DNA of 59,763 nucleotides from Candidatus Omnitrophota bacterium (GCA_016235185.1 JACRLT010000016.1:1-59763); one strand, 5' to 3'; numbered from the stretch's first letter, positions 21,601 through 25,953 are shown. Translations and numbers: made by a program. Notes: generated by a model from the sequence alone, not told the origin.

Positions 21601-24133
21601 TAAGGCCGCCCTTGGCTTTAAAATCGTCCCAGGAAGAAGATTGCTTTTTCTTAATGCTATCGTTCACTGCTTCGTTCAAGTAATAAACGCCGCTCATCTG
21701 AAGGATGCCGTCAATAAACTGGCCCTCTCTGTAGCCGGAGTATAACGACGTGCCGTCTTTCTCTTTGACCCACGGGGCTGTGCCGCCAAAACTCCAAAAT
21801 CCCTTGCTAACTTCAGCCATGTTGTCAGCAGAAGCCTTGGCAGGATCAGAGCTAAACATTGAGCTCAAGGCTACGCTGTCATAATAAGTCAGGATAGCCA
21901 TATCAACCTTTGATAACCCCCATTCATTCTTGCCGGTCGCTTTATCATATTTGCCGCCCAAAGCATTGAAGGCCAAGCGGACGGTTGTATTACGGAAAAC
22001 CTCCATTGCAATATCTTTTGCTTCTTTATTCTCGGCCAACCTGTATATAAAAGAGCCCATATTTCTGCCAAGATCTTTGGAATACAGGTTGGTATTCTCT
22101 CCGAATATCTGGTATTTGTCGGAGACTTTTTCTACTGCAGTGCTCACAAAGGACTCAATGAAATTTTTCCTGATCTCGATATCCTCGACCTTGCCCACAC
22201 CAACAAAAGGCAGGCTCATCTTAGCTTCAGCGAAGATCCTATCAAAAAAACCAGCACCCTCCTTAACGAAATTAGTCGTGGTGATTCTCTTGGGTGTTGT
22301 GCCATCGGCAACTCTGTGATAAGTATCAAAACCCATCCCGGACAATAATGTATTTGTTGCCGCATCTGTGAGTACGCCTGTGGCAGAATTCACGCCTATC
22401 TGAGTGAATAGGTCCTTACTGTCCGCATATTTATCAAGTATATAAACTTTGGCAGCGCCTCTCGCAGCGCCTCTGACGCCTGCGGCGATAATATTGGCAT
22501 AGTAATCATTCTCTATGCCTAACACATCTTTGAAGAAATTAAATGTTTTCGTATTCTCGTTCAGCCTGCCGGAGCCGGTGTCGCCATAAGATACGCCGGC
22601 GCTAGCCATAGCCCCTACCGCGGAACCGAATATCTGCGAGCCCTGTGGACTCCAACCAAACTCATTAGCGGCAACATTGGTTGCAGCTGTTGCGATCTGC
22701 CCCACAACCAAACTCTTGCCCATGTTCACAACGAAATTCTGAATGAATTGGCTGGTGTATGACGACGTAGGCTGCGCGGTAGAAGGCGCATTGTACGTTG
22801 TAGCTTGCGCGTAGGGCGGCATACCGGTGCCTGGCGTATACTGCGGCGCCGTGCTGCTTCCAGACGATACACCAGAAGACGCACCATCACTAAGGTAACT
22901 TGGCAGGTAACCACTGTCAGAAGGGCTGTGGGACACGGCCTGCGCATAGGGAACCTCATTCGTTGAGTATGGCCTTGTTTGGGACGCACTATATTGACTA
23001 TAAAGATTTGACGCACTCATTGCTGCGCTGGCAAAACTAAATACAGCGCCCATCGTATTGCCGTCATTTAAAGCCTTTGCTCCATTATATACACCCAGTC
23101 CAACACCAACCGCATAGCCGCACGTCGGGCACACATAGTTAAGGGCCGCCATGCCTGCCATCGTGCCAAGCGCTTTCCACGCATCGCTATCATCATGCTT
23201 TGGAAAATACCCGGAAAAATCATAACCATCATACTTGGTGATCTCTCTTCTGGTGCCGCGGATTGCCTTGGCTACCTCGTCTTCCAGGAACTCTACCTTT
23301 AAACCAAATGTGTCTGCGCCTGCACGAACTAAGCCGTAACCCGAGAATCTGGCGCTGGTTTCACTCCTGCTTAAAATATTTTCCTTGCCATTATCCTCTA
23401 TTATTAAACCTTCTTTAGAAAGTCCTTTCACAAGGACCATGTGGTCGTCATCTACGAACGCAATAAAGGGTATTAACTTATTCAGCGCTTTTGCAAAGGC
23501 TTTATTATCTAATTCAAATTCTTCAAAATGGAATGGTTTTAGATCAAGGCCGAATAATGCGGATGTTTTGGCTAAGGCATACAATGAGCTCTCAAGCCTC
23601 TTGTCTTTATTATAGGTATAAATGTTTAAAGAATCCGAGAGGATATCCACCAGGAGGGCGTAATGGGCTATTTGTACAGATGATGCCCGCCTGCCCATCA
23701 ATCCCAACATGCCGGCCAAAGAAAGAGCGCCGCAGGTAACCAGGTCATGAGCCGGATCCAGCATCCAGGCGTATAATTCTGCCACTTTGTCTTCGGTAAT
23801 AGCTAAAGGATAAGTCCTATGTACAATAACCTCATCGGATAACCTGATATCTGTAGCTTCTTTGCCTACTAATTGGGATAAAGCATCTTTGATAGCGCCG
23901 GCTATAACCTTGTCGGATGCTTCATCCGCCACTAAATCTTTGGCGGACAAGTTCTTTCGGAGGACAGACGCGTCCGTTGCAACGGCCGCTGATGTTACGG
24001 CAGAGATACCCTGCCCATTCAGCACACCGCGCCAGTTATAGTCAACAGCCCATGCCACCTGCTCCGGCAGAAAGGTCAGGACTATTAACCACGCAATCGC
24101 CTTGATCCAAGGTTTATTGCGCCAGTTTACCAC
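668..24133 (-). CDS. Giant exported multidomain protein (7,821 aa)
   Basis: Begins with GTG at 24131-24133, followed by a clear signal peptide (basic MVNWRNKPWIK, hydrophobic WLIVLTF, AWA cut near residue 29), so it is exported. Approximate domains: C39-peptidase-like 120-270 (Cys134, His231, Asp247); Gly/Ala-rich hydrophobic segments near 310-380 and 2,600-3,250; peptidoglycan-binding-like motif (DGVAGPLTQAMFDF) about 1,890; CxxCH about 2,155; TPR repeats 3,430-3,725; Pro-rich EMPKM linkers 3,900-4,200; SecA-like ATPase core 4,500-5,200; HEMLH about 6,115; M24 metallopeptidase 6,240-6,460; SAM methyltransferase 6,525-6,690; lysozyme-like domain 6,990-7,180; ADP-ribosyltransferase-like domain 7,680-7,800. 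SSP tripeptides mark many C-terminal domain joins. The frame ends at TAG 668-670 but probably continues in another frame. Domain calls rest on motif reading. The overall role is unknown; a surface or cell-attack function is inferred. Confidence 0.9.
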   Translation of the reverse strand: MVNWRNKPWIKAIAWLIVLTFLPEQVAWAVDYNWRGVLNGQGISAVTSAAVATDASVLRKNLSAKDLVADEASDKVIAGAIKDALSQLVGKEATDIRLSDEVIVHRTYPLAITEDKVAELYAWMLDPAHDLVTCGALSLAGMLGLMGRRASSVQIAHYALLVDILSDSLNIYTYNKDKRLESSLYALAKTSALFGLDLKPFHFEEFELDNKAFAKALNKLIPFIAFVDDDHMVLVKGLSKEGLIIEDNGKENILSRSETSARFSGYGLVRAGADTFGLKVEFLEDEVAKAIRGTRREITKYDGYDFSGYFPKHDDSDAWKALGTMAGMAALNYVCPTCGYAVGVGLGVYNGAKALNDGNTMGAVFSFASAAMSASNLYSQYSASQTRPYSTNEVPYAQAVSHSPSDSGYLPSYLSDGASSGVSSGSSTAPQYTPGTGMPPYAQATTYNAPSTAQPTSSYTSQFIQNFVVNMGKSLVVGQIATAATNVAANEFGWSPQGSQIFGSAVGAMASAGVSYGDTGSGRLNENTKTFNFFKDVLGIENDYYANIIAAGVRGAARGAAKVYILDKYADSKDLFTQIGVNSATGVLTDAATNTLLSGMGFDTYHRVADGTTPKRITTTNFVKEGAGFFDRIFAEAKMSLPFVGVGKVEDIEIRKNFIESFVSTAVEKVSDKYQIFGENTNLYSKDLGRNMGSFIYRLAENKEAKDIAMEVFRNTTVRLAFNALGGKYDKATGKNEWGLSKVDMAILTYYDSVALSSMFSSDPAKASADNMAEVSKGFWSFGGTAPWVKEKDGTSLYSGYREGQFIDGILQMSGVYYLNEAVNDSIKKKQSSSWDDFKAKGGLTTVARRGLDNWLVEYVSSSLNQAAAANMGALMGHGVDAVFGGLKGASNADIAKGAEVAGIKKPTGEVYTESDLQNMANKNPRGRENLVNDIEDLLNSKPDLWQQMPWSTRPMGAPGTFTGSLLGGLGVGSDGAKAVMNWSLRDFGEPGTLTGFVKTYIYGDATHAGILAGTVNTIFRTDLGGLFFQSAGRGTLFQEANPINRYTFTAGNDGQSILDTSLYFKDRGSDKTQFSIDANGDIKMGGKSGDAFNVSAVLRSEGYDSNKATVLGATEWHQVIVGQPKKSEDTSSLAMSARQLPEAEVRSLETMVQGINAPKARLTVGDRETGGLMVSFEKSGNTVTGQANFTLNPDGTIKSYDYITKGAKSTIYPGDYGTVRIGGKVEKQNPVIPQASTVPAGTVTAETAIPGDLVTPSDLNNSINNLKSEIVKFKAEVIEQQQTPGGPEASLSNVQKLVGMEQRLETLEKSSAEVPSRVSAVPASKPSDNIPTERIEDTILTNLTRAQEMGKMADSNQISGSTAIPPKDYKLDTKIVHQNGGVSYTGPAGMQVIDDGKTAILPTYDKAGNLVKQSMYGLDGNKSASLIYEEANFKRDSDGNLISNDRITYKNNAPIMTQEFIYGVKGVSSPTEIIATNHLAAGDKKERITALPDSVLEPTADGKGYKNYDLTQLGENGTVIGKTTQHRTLADGTETTVIPGTGSVVTKKTPAYSLNVPSLGETNKDPSKFSASFDYGQIIVRSPDKNTLIISNASGPNKGTTAILLNPAAPTLDPDVRNADKIMRFDSPISDTSLLSGGAEALKNFTPDETKIATRVGGITYDLNSGAINIMDAEQERIGLKQSIFGVEQKFDTVTRVSAGLQVETKQSVNGIPEYTHKYSYNNFGSPKINITEHLDNNRNYSVERDAKGKQIITIPKGERINSGSNLIADSEITLNHEGKPLAEAYLHESKNVWKMGLDGKIFPYTGDFSASDKSGQTMHYEKGMRAGADIKENQIAIVNQYKKDPNSASAKEFLTAIQKVDKNISLNDSRLTDGVAGPLTQAMFDFNNQKYNEYVGKVVKALQGIPGMNESKVRKGLGETIMYFGDNGTYIKQEGGWKKAGDSGSQLYDIKESAEKDKGWQIAPIGGQPVSSSSIVANQPQNTGFSLFGQAYGATPPVGRSTVGNVKTDQPSGLGDSFDFRKANDEAMNPSPLGVLMGQDMKRYEQEAAPLGSGAVKTVETSKAATSPHAFLEGAVGSIVDNSQTQRSSGKSLDEVRSVPMDELQKTFGGQQGPVTDDGFTSHWKGVPQEYKLKNGNIEVIMPLGFKNGDDACYDCHDKTKETVGIVPIRRSIKDEAGNEIAGETKIGEAFGSIKTNEVQYLIDVETNPHGAYLLRSPTLFDHVASGDSFDFRKASEEAMNPISLGVITSQDAKRLEQEVVPLGSFVRTTEQATADHYAAIQNALLDKESQMQIFMFMLPKGEGSGTSAFLTTDGRYATPISNASGNSVALKGRGVLELKEASDGSVMVADKNWTPGSKIDYLYLEPGQNLSWQHKAKNIGGEPQATLTPSAQGSAYSLKVGPDGDIDVRSVNGEAFDGQGNKAYFASHLTLDYGKSQAQYFMEDNKSVDITHPDRVWINGNRIEGEVIGHSLQDEGRPVIKIVTFKAKGPLGLDLGEYGQYLEVNMQKGASRDMVAGEKFIGLDNKGKEILSGYGEGKLEDKGIGRIDNPNSSAVEYLGLKTFASLGGAASKGLQWFTDHSLIYQLLVDKGVVDSQAFNKRAEMAFVAARNFDNGLIDTGWADLSPVSKSEALNLSVDAASKIFDIYIAGKVASVAFRFGMGLIAKQAAEEGAKEVATEWGKNFVKDIVFTQAGSRAVKSAGLGLANVAGAKYLNPDMDLGSWEAGTIFLTTFGVDYLTRGFNLGSAARAETLMKGVGSELKAGAGAWESVAAGSEAAVYSRPWMTAKGVGLAGLGGFTRYAAIGTLETSVADYAKTGEAHVWNNFVNVGLPAGIFGAIGQGASVATKALYPMAKKAAVGGWSDFAGRTALTMTGVGGHYAAISLNVDNAINRVFTNDARPAFLDNMKSGAYDFGFGALVFGGPIMLAGYAKTAESKTALAVLSGAGINVGAGYIRSKLNGQEYTLNNGLLDAMIGGGLGALAGNLRYKAEGSKSLWESMAQPGSKGVLWTAAFGAGASTLSGLVERGIGSFEVGRSLGFSPVGGLGMDLLAGGLAGSIGKGLTTSTAANWANKYLNFDLFASKLGFGDTGKTIGKVIFRVGVAPIAAGAATGGLTAAWDLGKSVISDSEFNFSQSFSKGFGPGWYLGETAAMASLGLGLKEHAGGIAGRVAEIYQAPSLLFTTEADLKAAGIARNSDAWSKSLQFSTLHGSKIWPAVSVSFTIANNVVSNTLAIAGEEGRALIRGERLFESGAWKAGFFALRDESGKLQRNELGQPMTLFSEQGGKQLAMSAVEGRKSGFMMHPLIGIMMQPAKEIGIGEATHAEFMMSEHGLVSRPLAYLKSRMEYFGKDVVTRRDLFTKEMFEFRNTRIGNALAFADSVAFMATYTTAWDKLAQAAGFSKSDAQAAGWVNFFLVPTTRMVSFADSGSKAFSNGDYSGAIKDLTKNAELNPDDATAHLALAQAHSAAGNTDLAIKSLEKAGSLAMEAGDIKLHEKIFEQRLGLKGIEAHKAGKSELSVTYFDHAYKLNSSAENKVNLSAAHYNLSLQQAKAGDIKPAIESLDKAISLTQGTEHADLHNSALEMKSHLLGVDALNNKNNPIEAIEHFTKAVELNPSNENMKNLSIAYAKLGSQQAKAGDVTPAAESFDKAGSWAKKAGDKEFRKSILIEKFNLKFNEAFDNEDFAKAVSAAKGIRKLDRENPFAHYNEGLARFKNKDNAGAIKSWRQSEVLRFIGDWDFKGFRSPGDLADDIEKHFLQKETPESSNVPVAPEMQKMEILQPSGIVNDLGDHTHGLNIVDKAGMRLDPIETYQIKKYINAVKDNLPLTPQQTDAIYNYRVLQRAIEVLSVHEKLNPSEETKQILKASREAKSEYDKVMPQEHIDTLHSAWQELQQTGSTHGLSKVFESSKVPEMPKTTTPRTFSEGIDAIKAITKYAEEKGLHTKAGQAGLDASDEINKLVEDAWDWAGKVFDSASYQPVEDMSDLKPGVVLKGPDGRLRIITEVNENGVRSIDLLRHGLPREGSLAPYDAAIFAKGKIYNYEIVVPKTESPEMPKMPDEQPLPTAPIRSISHLEETGFSVGDIVNVRPGVLGDEIGNLRITRIDDQGRILDAVGVKNSYGRGEGIPIISDGKLTSIQDRWKAEDSNKAPEMPKMSQQPLPKTTVETPKIEQPQMPKPPAMKSLGGEIRSLVANYDALEIEIDGLFRNHDKELNSILKTHQGEEYDRQTALLIQEYEVQSHKYYEQRRSLKNEIIDKIKNSDEIKSLSQNIMDVWKSHGSNETSKFIEKLQQVLPQGYKINIIETETQNPSSKYDASENWHVMEIKDPAGQFSLVLPRRNYPFTDTLNNYVSSKAENPRNATVKELVSPGIRANFGGEWRVFEKGIIKTNFELENQPKGNEPQSLGAASAAKDIFESSKIPDLAGKPVGYEFEHNGMPHRIESIGSDGTPFVKVITSDANRINGPPAFDTNRLDSLRPISHTMPRGIAIDGLRAPGISSKAQTNNFNQGSTYDKKVDQEYRALSKFITETVYKDADPNDLMAVSRKERIENSAKAYAERYKFIGLEASQGSGKTTAGALEFAIMNLRRNTKIVLEYASETVRNQTREFLNKPEVKQVFESKEYGIGKMPTIFVVTKESFSNPNLFEDIKKADIVMIEDYDRDVLRGTAVEHAVTLNSGRNYYRDSFEELARRANLIEEGSALTSRPGVTLANHQVGLDRREEGVAKRGFDVFLKVVSAIKEGKTEIPAAINIDNYIKDDSLQKQIVAPKNIEAWISEIVDEDMMHGVKYQLSPLGVRFKAESKIETAYLSLLGVDTMHFKGENGWRKLGEEIGSDRANEYRYALNSIARALYELKPGTMTTSVFTLDKDGRKVPISPYAADQKAEDVREHDAVVAAMRELIHNPLYERPIDLEHIETGKTTLLVTSQDHFRDINKYGGTAMVTGGGLRGVQDALESQFGLKFYFEQPLEKDKLAGVRHADYTEIITDPSLTLRASKQLEKAVLDAVEQGSISRNGRNIFVTLPMELKNSQDVVSVFRNILPEIKMIFTDSTDKTYWIPEHLTNFNEIQDAISNSRLKEVKADELGTIHEKYKGELLHVVNGSGRGLDLKFEGVPLTFISVADNLSPIERVRQSYRLRFQGEDAKLIVLNMPGKEGLSQEVLRKEVADLFRRNQSFMEKEVAVEKALTLFSEVYHRRLNTMIEAEAKNKNLAAVKELERVRDSWRDQNQIFMGAYRGLEKTDDALQRAINNVQSLFERDLGKGSQAYKLMSSEVWREHVGTALEEVAKDSNALVLSLGTGKGATSYYEPTTLKDAVTSVNYWNNLEKIAPVTTGFSGDVFRVAMGKPQSRGVSLSATQETAPIEVRAYIKSLTEPLRLQLPEADYAQLQQTLYERMKGVPGLFEQHPTEPAKEVFAHNQALPFLVASIQTATPEEKKVFNSARPALVAFNLPQLPEDRKHMTALEAFDAAIQIIESGAIQIHNLNGQGLGQIMQAAPLGELVKLGKAAPLTVEQFGVFSRATVSDPVLAVKETAVKLLRDDSLRTEIMKQISSQRPAWHEVQTNPNPNLANLQERKAHEKRWADVYSDSVGTIRSMTKLIYGKAEQPTFKETVPLFGLFAPGVQPADTKKIFRQFSLLEEHAFNPINSGLSDDITLGGLLFARIQDSFFKTADFSKISDRFLRNVFNQAQKRMDEYQEIPMQYADKIKDISQRYGFMMLAGGGYRTRKQLREFDDMLSGLKENIGRRSGMMPIRILTSQSQEEWLDYLQNSLPKFSMKPQASFARGIVQIINQSLMAPSQPITPLKLDNIIQNLNKNFGSSAAVAKEKIYGLVGLGGNRIGGRMDRYAVNEGIYRAYRYFESGKELIDPLDNISVWHLASNNFIRKHSSAFGLPKEFAVAYVERKAADSTYEAKIIAQKDIFGILAQLPKGELQQISNALKQNASLKQEAKEKADSFLRQKHPVAFDLMDDIQRTLLSGTQGVMTTNKFGQNNRLGMEFWRFVDPLRILTALEGMRISLGKIQARANQAKGAREIVLRELLGAKDQLSRDAVDRTREDFELVHGKDMMKSGIATAENNFLEDGTVSIRLRGAGLTPETKLIGKHNSFVDTHEIPHEMLHVAIDTLNQWGFVPSNVNLDGVFGKGFEKDFLDSRRRLLVDLSLGPDGTYNELLATTGSLGYVARYASRKDSGQQTPALSLIGSTGLQFLDSIKHGVVSFRERREAIEYHKPELQQVLIKTHKEINLMGKAARLANEAVESVKPKIAEGVGKLSELDVENLIRFEFESRGIRATTPDGLPLGITVAFGENINDFTKEKPKEHESTPDRILKDGDVVRIDFGATYKKFNSDKTIVFGVGNVSQDFVDTYNKVVGIRKEISNLFRPGAKTTQIRSALNEVYRKYNVPTPGYDIFIHGIGRDVHETILTEKRDIELKEGMVFAFEPSIDGLRIEDMIAITKDGHRILSGQQHQSLEILFPSQSAKASLISNNNKAQYLRDWYKKVFDSGDTGISSFGSTAHISWVSLDPNLRLSLTREITGRLGKANSVLSIGIGSGVLEEDLKHSGLNVTGVDIAPNLLERARDKGIHVLNASGENLPIGDETFDAVILSESIGHMDLPRVLSEANRVLRPGGAIHITTYTQNSEFLKNALYDAHSEAILLSALADAGFQNAEVAMEQDERQGFIYIRAGKPEQPILGQQSMLPQPLERPVQAGDYLKELGKIRLNGSGKITVSELIGREALVLHTEGIGGRSTLPIPRNMAQNKGVELQGQLFDINEDYKVSYVDGIENKWSIALGNKEMGSFKSVSSPLAPAASSPMVNELPGFAGKAAMAALTTLPMETIDNYGVRGPPDGMQDISLPKLSYSSAISPATTKSLESTALIPLTGSLDTLNSPFDTSMSSPISAKGKIVAWTLAASLAAWTLAASLAATVPYYLWNQRQGDRLLDSNTAIYTSASQVNLADDILRLYKNLPYADRKQKDAMRQELMPQMLSATQQIEKYKDNILVSARRNNLRPQDLAGVIGAEIFNRQTISLFAGEDIEGVTDRLKALVFAKRVSRGLTQIQSANIPSLFPDKPEIKRLSYKEIGQKLEEDPSFAIEASARYLRQLGRRLNIDTINPSPDAARKLRGAYPVSNKGIEIIKRQGLLRPPFNMADEADRELTLPEKISHYAYISDTFAGYAEKVVFSGVSPQKIDKPTSSPITSTVSNTGLEKVFGKNGSSSPIIRIPSVIEPNDLVFALKKTDFGAALPSARKMNLDIETAGIIKENFEGKTFSSVDYLKAALINKIPKLKQAPVALNNLAGVLSALSTLSIKVGSRLDVVIQGMATTATIKSLTPSVVELGLEPPIPMPLGPVKKWTFTPSEFVTFLERQGVNRLAADRVVDEVTTLLKQRPFSITLKEVTEKFNMTPPGVNKALQERFGKNWRDLQIEEKNRVIKESVIGQLKRNSDIGNFSELFRQSEAGMGELIGKPVTRTNFINMVQNAFGSKNFADVKRNASSPVIESTPASQWLQEVFNTATLPVTKEYALEIMPKLYPGSFPNLEKELKAVPSGSWRPDIEIKGKISGSGALEIPVGDPSKVRIDTIGGTIDSNTKSLVDPSEVEVINKGLIESYGNVKVIDSNIRLLNEGKLTIIGDTNIVNRNIDVHIPKGQEVIIDNRQAPAISKLGMSSPVEVEPLITSTPGANGREIYLHRTSADNAASILKSGLKVPGMDLSTTASITSSDPSQALNQYNMSHKGNTHVVVVEFPRSELLKTGYEKISYQIDSLLEQNKFYETGIVPVKYIKGYIEKSTSEFTPNPKFSSLSAAMPVLSPVSRSLSC
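3351..3404. repeat. 27-bp perfect tandem duplication inside giant gene
   Basis: Two exact 27-bp copies sit back to back (3351-3377 and 3378-3404). They duplicate nine residues (AWTLAASLA) of a predicted membrane-spanning segment just before the lysozyme-like domain. The copies are identical at DNA level, so the duplication is recent. It lengthens the hydrophobic helix by nine residues without changing frame. Confidence 0.9.
17330..18087. repeat. Direct repeats flanking a CxxCH module in giant gene
   Basis: Two copies of about 120 bp (roughly 17330-17449 and 17962-18087) encode GDSFDFRKA(S/N)(E/D)EAMNP followed by LGV, a Q-D-x-KR motif and PLGS. They enclose about 170 residues that carry a single CYDCH (CxxCH) motif near 17655-17670. 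The layout looks like duplication of one linker block around an inserted domain. The copies have diverged, so the event is old. Confidence 0.8.
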
Positions 24134-24459
24134 ATATTACGTTCGGTCGTTTTCAAGCCTAACCTACGTCCTCCTTCCCTCGAGAATTTCCGCATTCTCC
24201 CGGCCGCCTCGATCGCCATCGAGGAAACGCCGGAACAGGCCCCGCCACTAAAACTTTGGCGGGCAAGCCGGATAGCCTGGCTTGTCCCAACAAAGCACGC
24301 GTTGGGACTGCCCCGATAAACACGATCAAATCCTGCCGGATTCGATCGATCGGCCCTTCGGGCAGATTTTGCCAGCACGTAAAACGTCAGGCAAAATCTG
24401 GGCATCGGTATCGAACAGTGTCCCGCCACAGGACACATATCCGTCAATATTGAATGACA
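24134..24459. other. Intergenic region of packed palindromes before the giant gene
   Basis: No convincing gene is seen. The region holds several inverted repeats: one based on GCCACTAAAACTTTGGCGGGCAAGCC (two arms, about 24240-24290), a hairpin with arms CAGATTTTGCC and GGCAAAATCTG (about 24360-24400), and GTGTCC...GGACAC (about 24418-24436). On the minus strand AGGAGG lies about 37 nt before the GTG start. A short frame (TTG AAA ACG ACC, ending TGG TAA) overlaps the GTG start by its stop codon and may couple translation. No confident promoter was found. Confidence 0.6.
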
Positions 24460-24573
24460 AGATCCAAATGACAAAATCCAAATTAAATCCCAACTTCCAA
24501 TCTTTTGATGATTGGACTTAGCATTGGTTATTGGAAATTCATTTGTCATTTGACATTTGTCATTTGTCATTTT
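24452..24573. repeat. AT-rich filler repeat (TGACAAATGTCAAATG type), copy 1
   Basis: On the minus strand it begins inside the tadC stop (AAATGA) with iterated ATGACAAATG blocks and ends with GGATTTTGTCATTTGG. The ends form an imperfect inverted repeat. Closely related copies lie at 25488-25953, 26834-26939 and 39683-39779, each starting 0-12 nt after the stop of a Tad gene. Confidence 0.8.
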
Positions 24574-25472
24574 ATACCGCCGGTTCCCACTCCTCCCAAT
24601 AAGCTGCCGCTCATGAACTGTATTGCAATAGGCCCGCCCACTATCACTCCGACAACGGGCAAGATGAAAAATATCAAAGGTATAAGCATCTTCATGGGCG
24701 ACTGCAATGCAGAGCGCTCTGCGCGCCTGAAAAATCTCTCGCGCGTATCCTCTGACAATATGGCCAGGGCCTCTGCAATAGGCGTTCCCATCCTGTCCGC
24801 CTGGATAAGCGTCCTGGCAAATGCAGTCACGTCCGGCGAATTTATCCTTCTCGACAGGTCTTTTAAGGCTTCCCGCCTAGGCTTTCCTATTTTGATCTCA
24901 TGCAACATAAGAGAGAGCTCCTCAATAAAAGCCGTCTGCTTGGACTTATCCACTATCCAGCGCGCAGCCGCGATAAAATCAAGGCCGGCATCAACACAGA
25001 GCGAAAGCAGGTCAACGGTATCCGGCAAAGAACGCACCACAAGAGCCTTTCTCTGTTTCTGCTTAATATCCAGCCAGAGATCCGGCAGGAAAAATCCTGC
25101 TGCGCCGATCCCCACGATCTTTAAAACCTCTTCCTTGGGCAAAAACCCAAATGCCAAAAAGAGCGCTATGAGGGCCATAAAGACCTTAGCGCCGAAAAAC
25201 TGCTCTACTGTCAAAGGCAGGCGCGCTCCGAACAACTTATTCTCAAGACGGTCCCTTTTTGCAAAACGGCGCACGAGAAAATAATTCAGCGGGCCAAAGA
25301 CATCGAAGATGCGCACAAAGATGGTTTTTTTATCCTGCGCGCTGACTTCATATCTCAACCTTCTTTTTATCGTCTTCCTCAATTCCGCGGTCTGGAACAA
25401 CCATATAAAAAAGTTCATGAAGAGGAAGAAAACCCCGACGAATAAGAATATTTGTGATAAATAAACGCTCAT
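24567..25472 (-). CDS. tadC: TadC, inner-membrane pilus assembly protein
   Basis: Type II secretion F-domain protein of 301 aa, the second inner-membrane platform protein of a Tad pilus. It has an N-terminal membrane segment (LFVGVFFLFMNFFIWLF), a central pair of membrane segments, a cytoplasmic helical region with the family pattern LP(D)TVDLLSLCVDAG, then two C-terminal membrane segments ending in a Gly-rich tail. I chose the ATG at 25472 because GGAG lies about 8 nt upstream; the longer frame to 25502 runs into the AT-rich repeat. It follows tadB in the operon, separated by an S23 gene. Confidence in family is high; TadB and TadC are told apart by order and by the LLSLCVDAG pattern. Confidence 0.88.
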   Translation of the reverse strand: MSVYLSQIFLFVGVFFLFMNFFIWLFQTAELRKTIKRRLRYEVSAQDKKTIFVRIFDVFGPLNYFLVRRFAKRDRLENKLFGARLPLTVEQFFGAKVFMALIALFLAFGFLPKEEVLKIVGIGAAGFFLPDLWLDIKQKQRKALVVRSLPDTVDLLSLCVDAGLDFIAAARWIVDKSKQTAFIEELSLMLHEIKIGKPRREALKDLSRRINSPDVTAFARTLIQADRMGTPIAEALAILSEDTRERFFRRAERSALQSPMKMLIPLIFFILPVVGVIVGGPIAIQFMSGSLLGGVGTGGIK

Positions 25473-25487
25473 GATCTCGCTCCGCTT

Positions 25488-25953
25488 AATTCCAAAATCC
25501 AAATGACAAAACCCAAATTAATCCCCAATATCAAATTTCAAATTATTTTCTTGTGTCTTTCTTATAATACTGCTTACGATTAGCAGCAATTCTTTAGATT
25601 CGCCGAGTAGCCAATCCAGCTCTTTTCCGGCCTCTTGTTCCTTAATAACTTGGGTAGCCTTAATAAGGCGAAGCCAATGTCTTGATTCCCTCGATTCCCT
25701 GCGACTGATGCCCATTTTATTAATAAAATCTTTTCTTGTTAAAGCGCCGTCGGCTTCTTCCATATTGGCGCCTATGGACCCGCTCGCCCGTATCAATTGC
25801 CTTGAATATTCAATAGCGGCAATGCCCTTTGGCAACCTTTCAATAAATTTTGCCGTTCTTGCCGCAAATTCTAATGCCCTTTCGTAAATATCAAATTTTT
25901 TATTATTAGTCATTAGTCATTAATTTGTTATTTGCCATTTGACATTTGTCATT
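25488..25953. mobile_element. AT-rich repeat unit carrying a four-helix-bundle gene
   Basis: Arms of this unit (25488-25538 and 25887-25953) are the same as the two halves of the shorter repeat at 26834-26939. The body between carries a complete S23-family gene. A 12-bp direct repeat, AATATCAAATTT, lies at 25527-25538 and again at 25887-25898. The shorter copy has it once, exactly at the join. The unit fills the tadB-tadC gap. Confidence 0.7.
25518..25913 (-). CDS. Four-helix-bundle protein, S23 (23S rRNA intervening-sequence) family
   Basis: 131 aa, the usual length for this family. It has the typical N-terminus (KKFDIYERALEFAARTAKF), the RQLIRASGSIGANMEEADGA signature, and RRESRESRHWLRLI followed by a C-terminal helix. 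Family members are small helical proteins often found inside 23S rRNA intervening sequences or in scattered intergenic units; their biochemical role is not established. A relative, bAvd, assists diversity-generating retroelements, but no reverse transcriptase or variable repeat is visible here. It lies in the tad operon between tadB and tadC, inside an AT-rich repeat unit, and its coding ends form part of that repeat (MTNNKKFDI at the start, KFDIGD at the end). Confidence 0.88.
   Translation of the reverse strand: MTNNKKFDIYERALEFAARTAKFIERLPKGIAAIEYSRQLIRASGSIGANMEEADGALTRKDFINKMGISRRESRESRHWLRLIKATQVIKEQEAGKELDWLLGESKELLLIVSSIIRKTQENNLKFDIGD

Noticed and set aside
668-24133. Giant ORF as a polyketide or peptide synthetase, or a simple repeat adhesin
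   Set aside because: No ketosynthase, condensation or carrier-protein motifs, and no long array of identical adhesin repeats. It has a signal peptide and many different domains.
1-24133. Plus-strand frames opposite the giant gene (up to 201 aa)
   Set aside because: They are shadows of the long minus-strand frame, without ribosome binding sites or recognisable domains.
24127-24570. 147-aa frame upstream of the giant gene (MTNDKCQMTNEF...)
   Set aside because: Its first half is the translation of the AT-rich filler repeat and the rest crosses several palindromes. No ribosome binding site and no protein-like pattern.
25488-25953. Diversity-generating retroelement accessory gene (Avd-like)
   Set aside because: The four-helix-bundle protein is related in fold, but no reverse transcriptase, template repeat or variable repeat is seen nearby.
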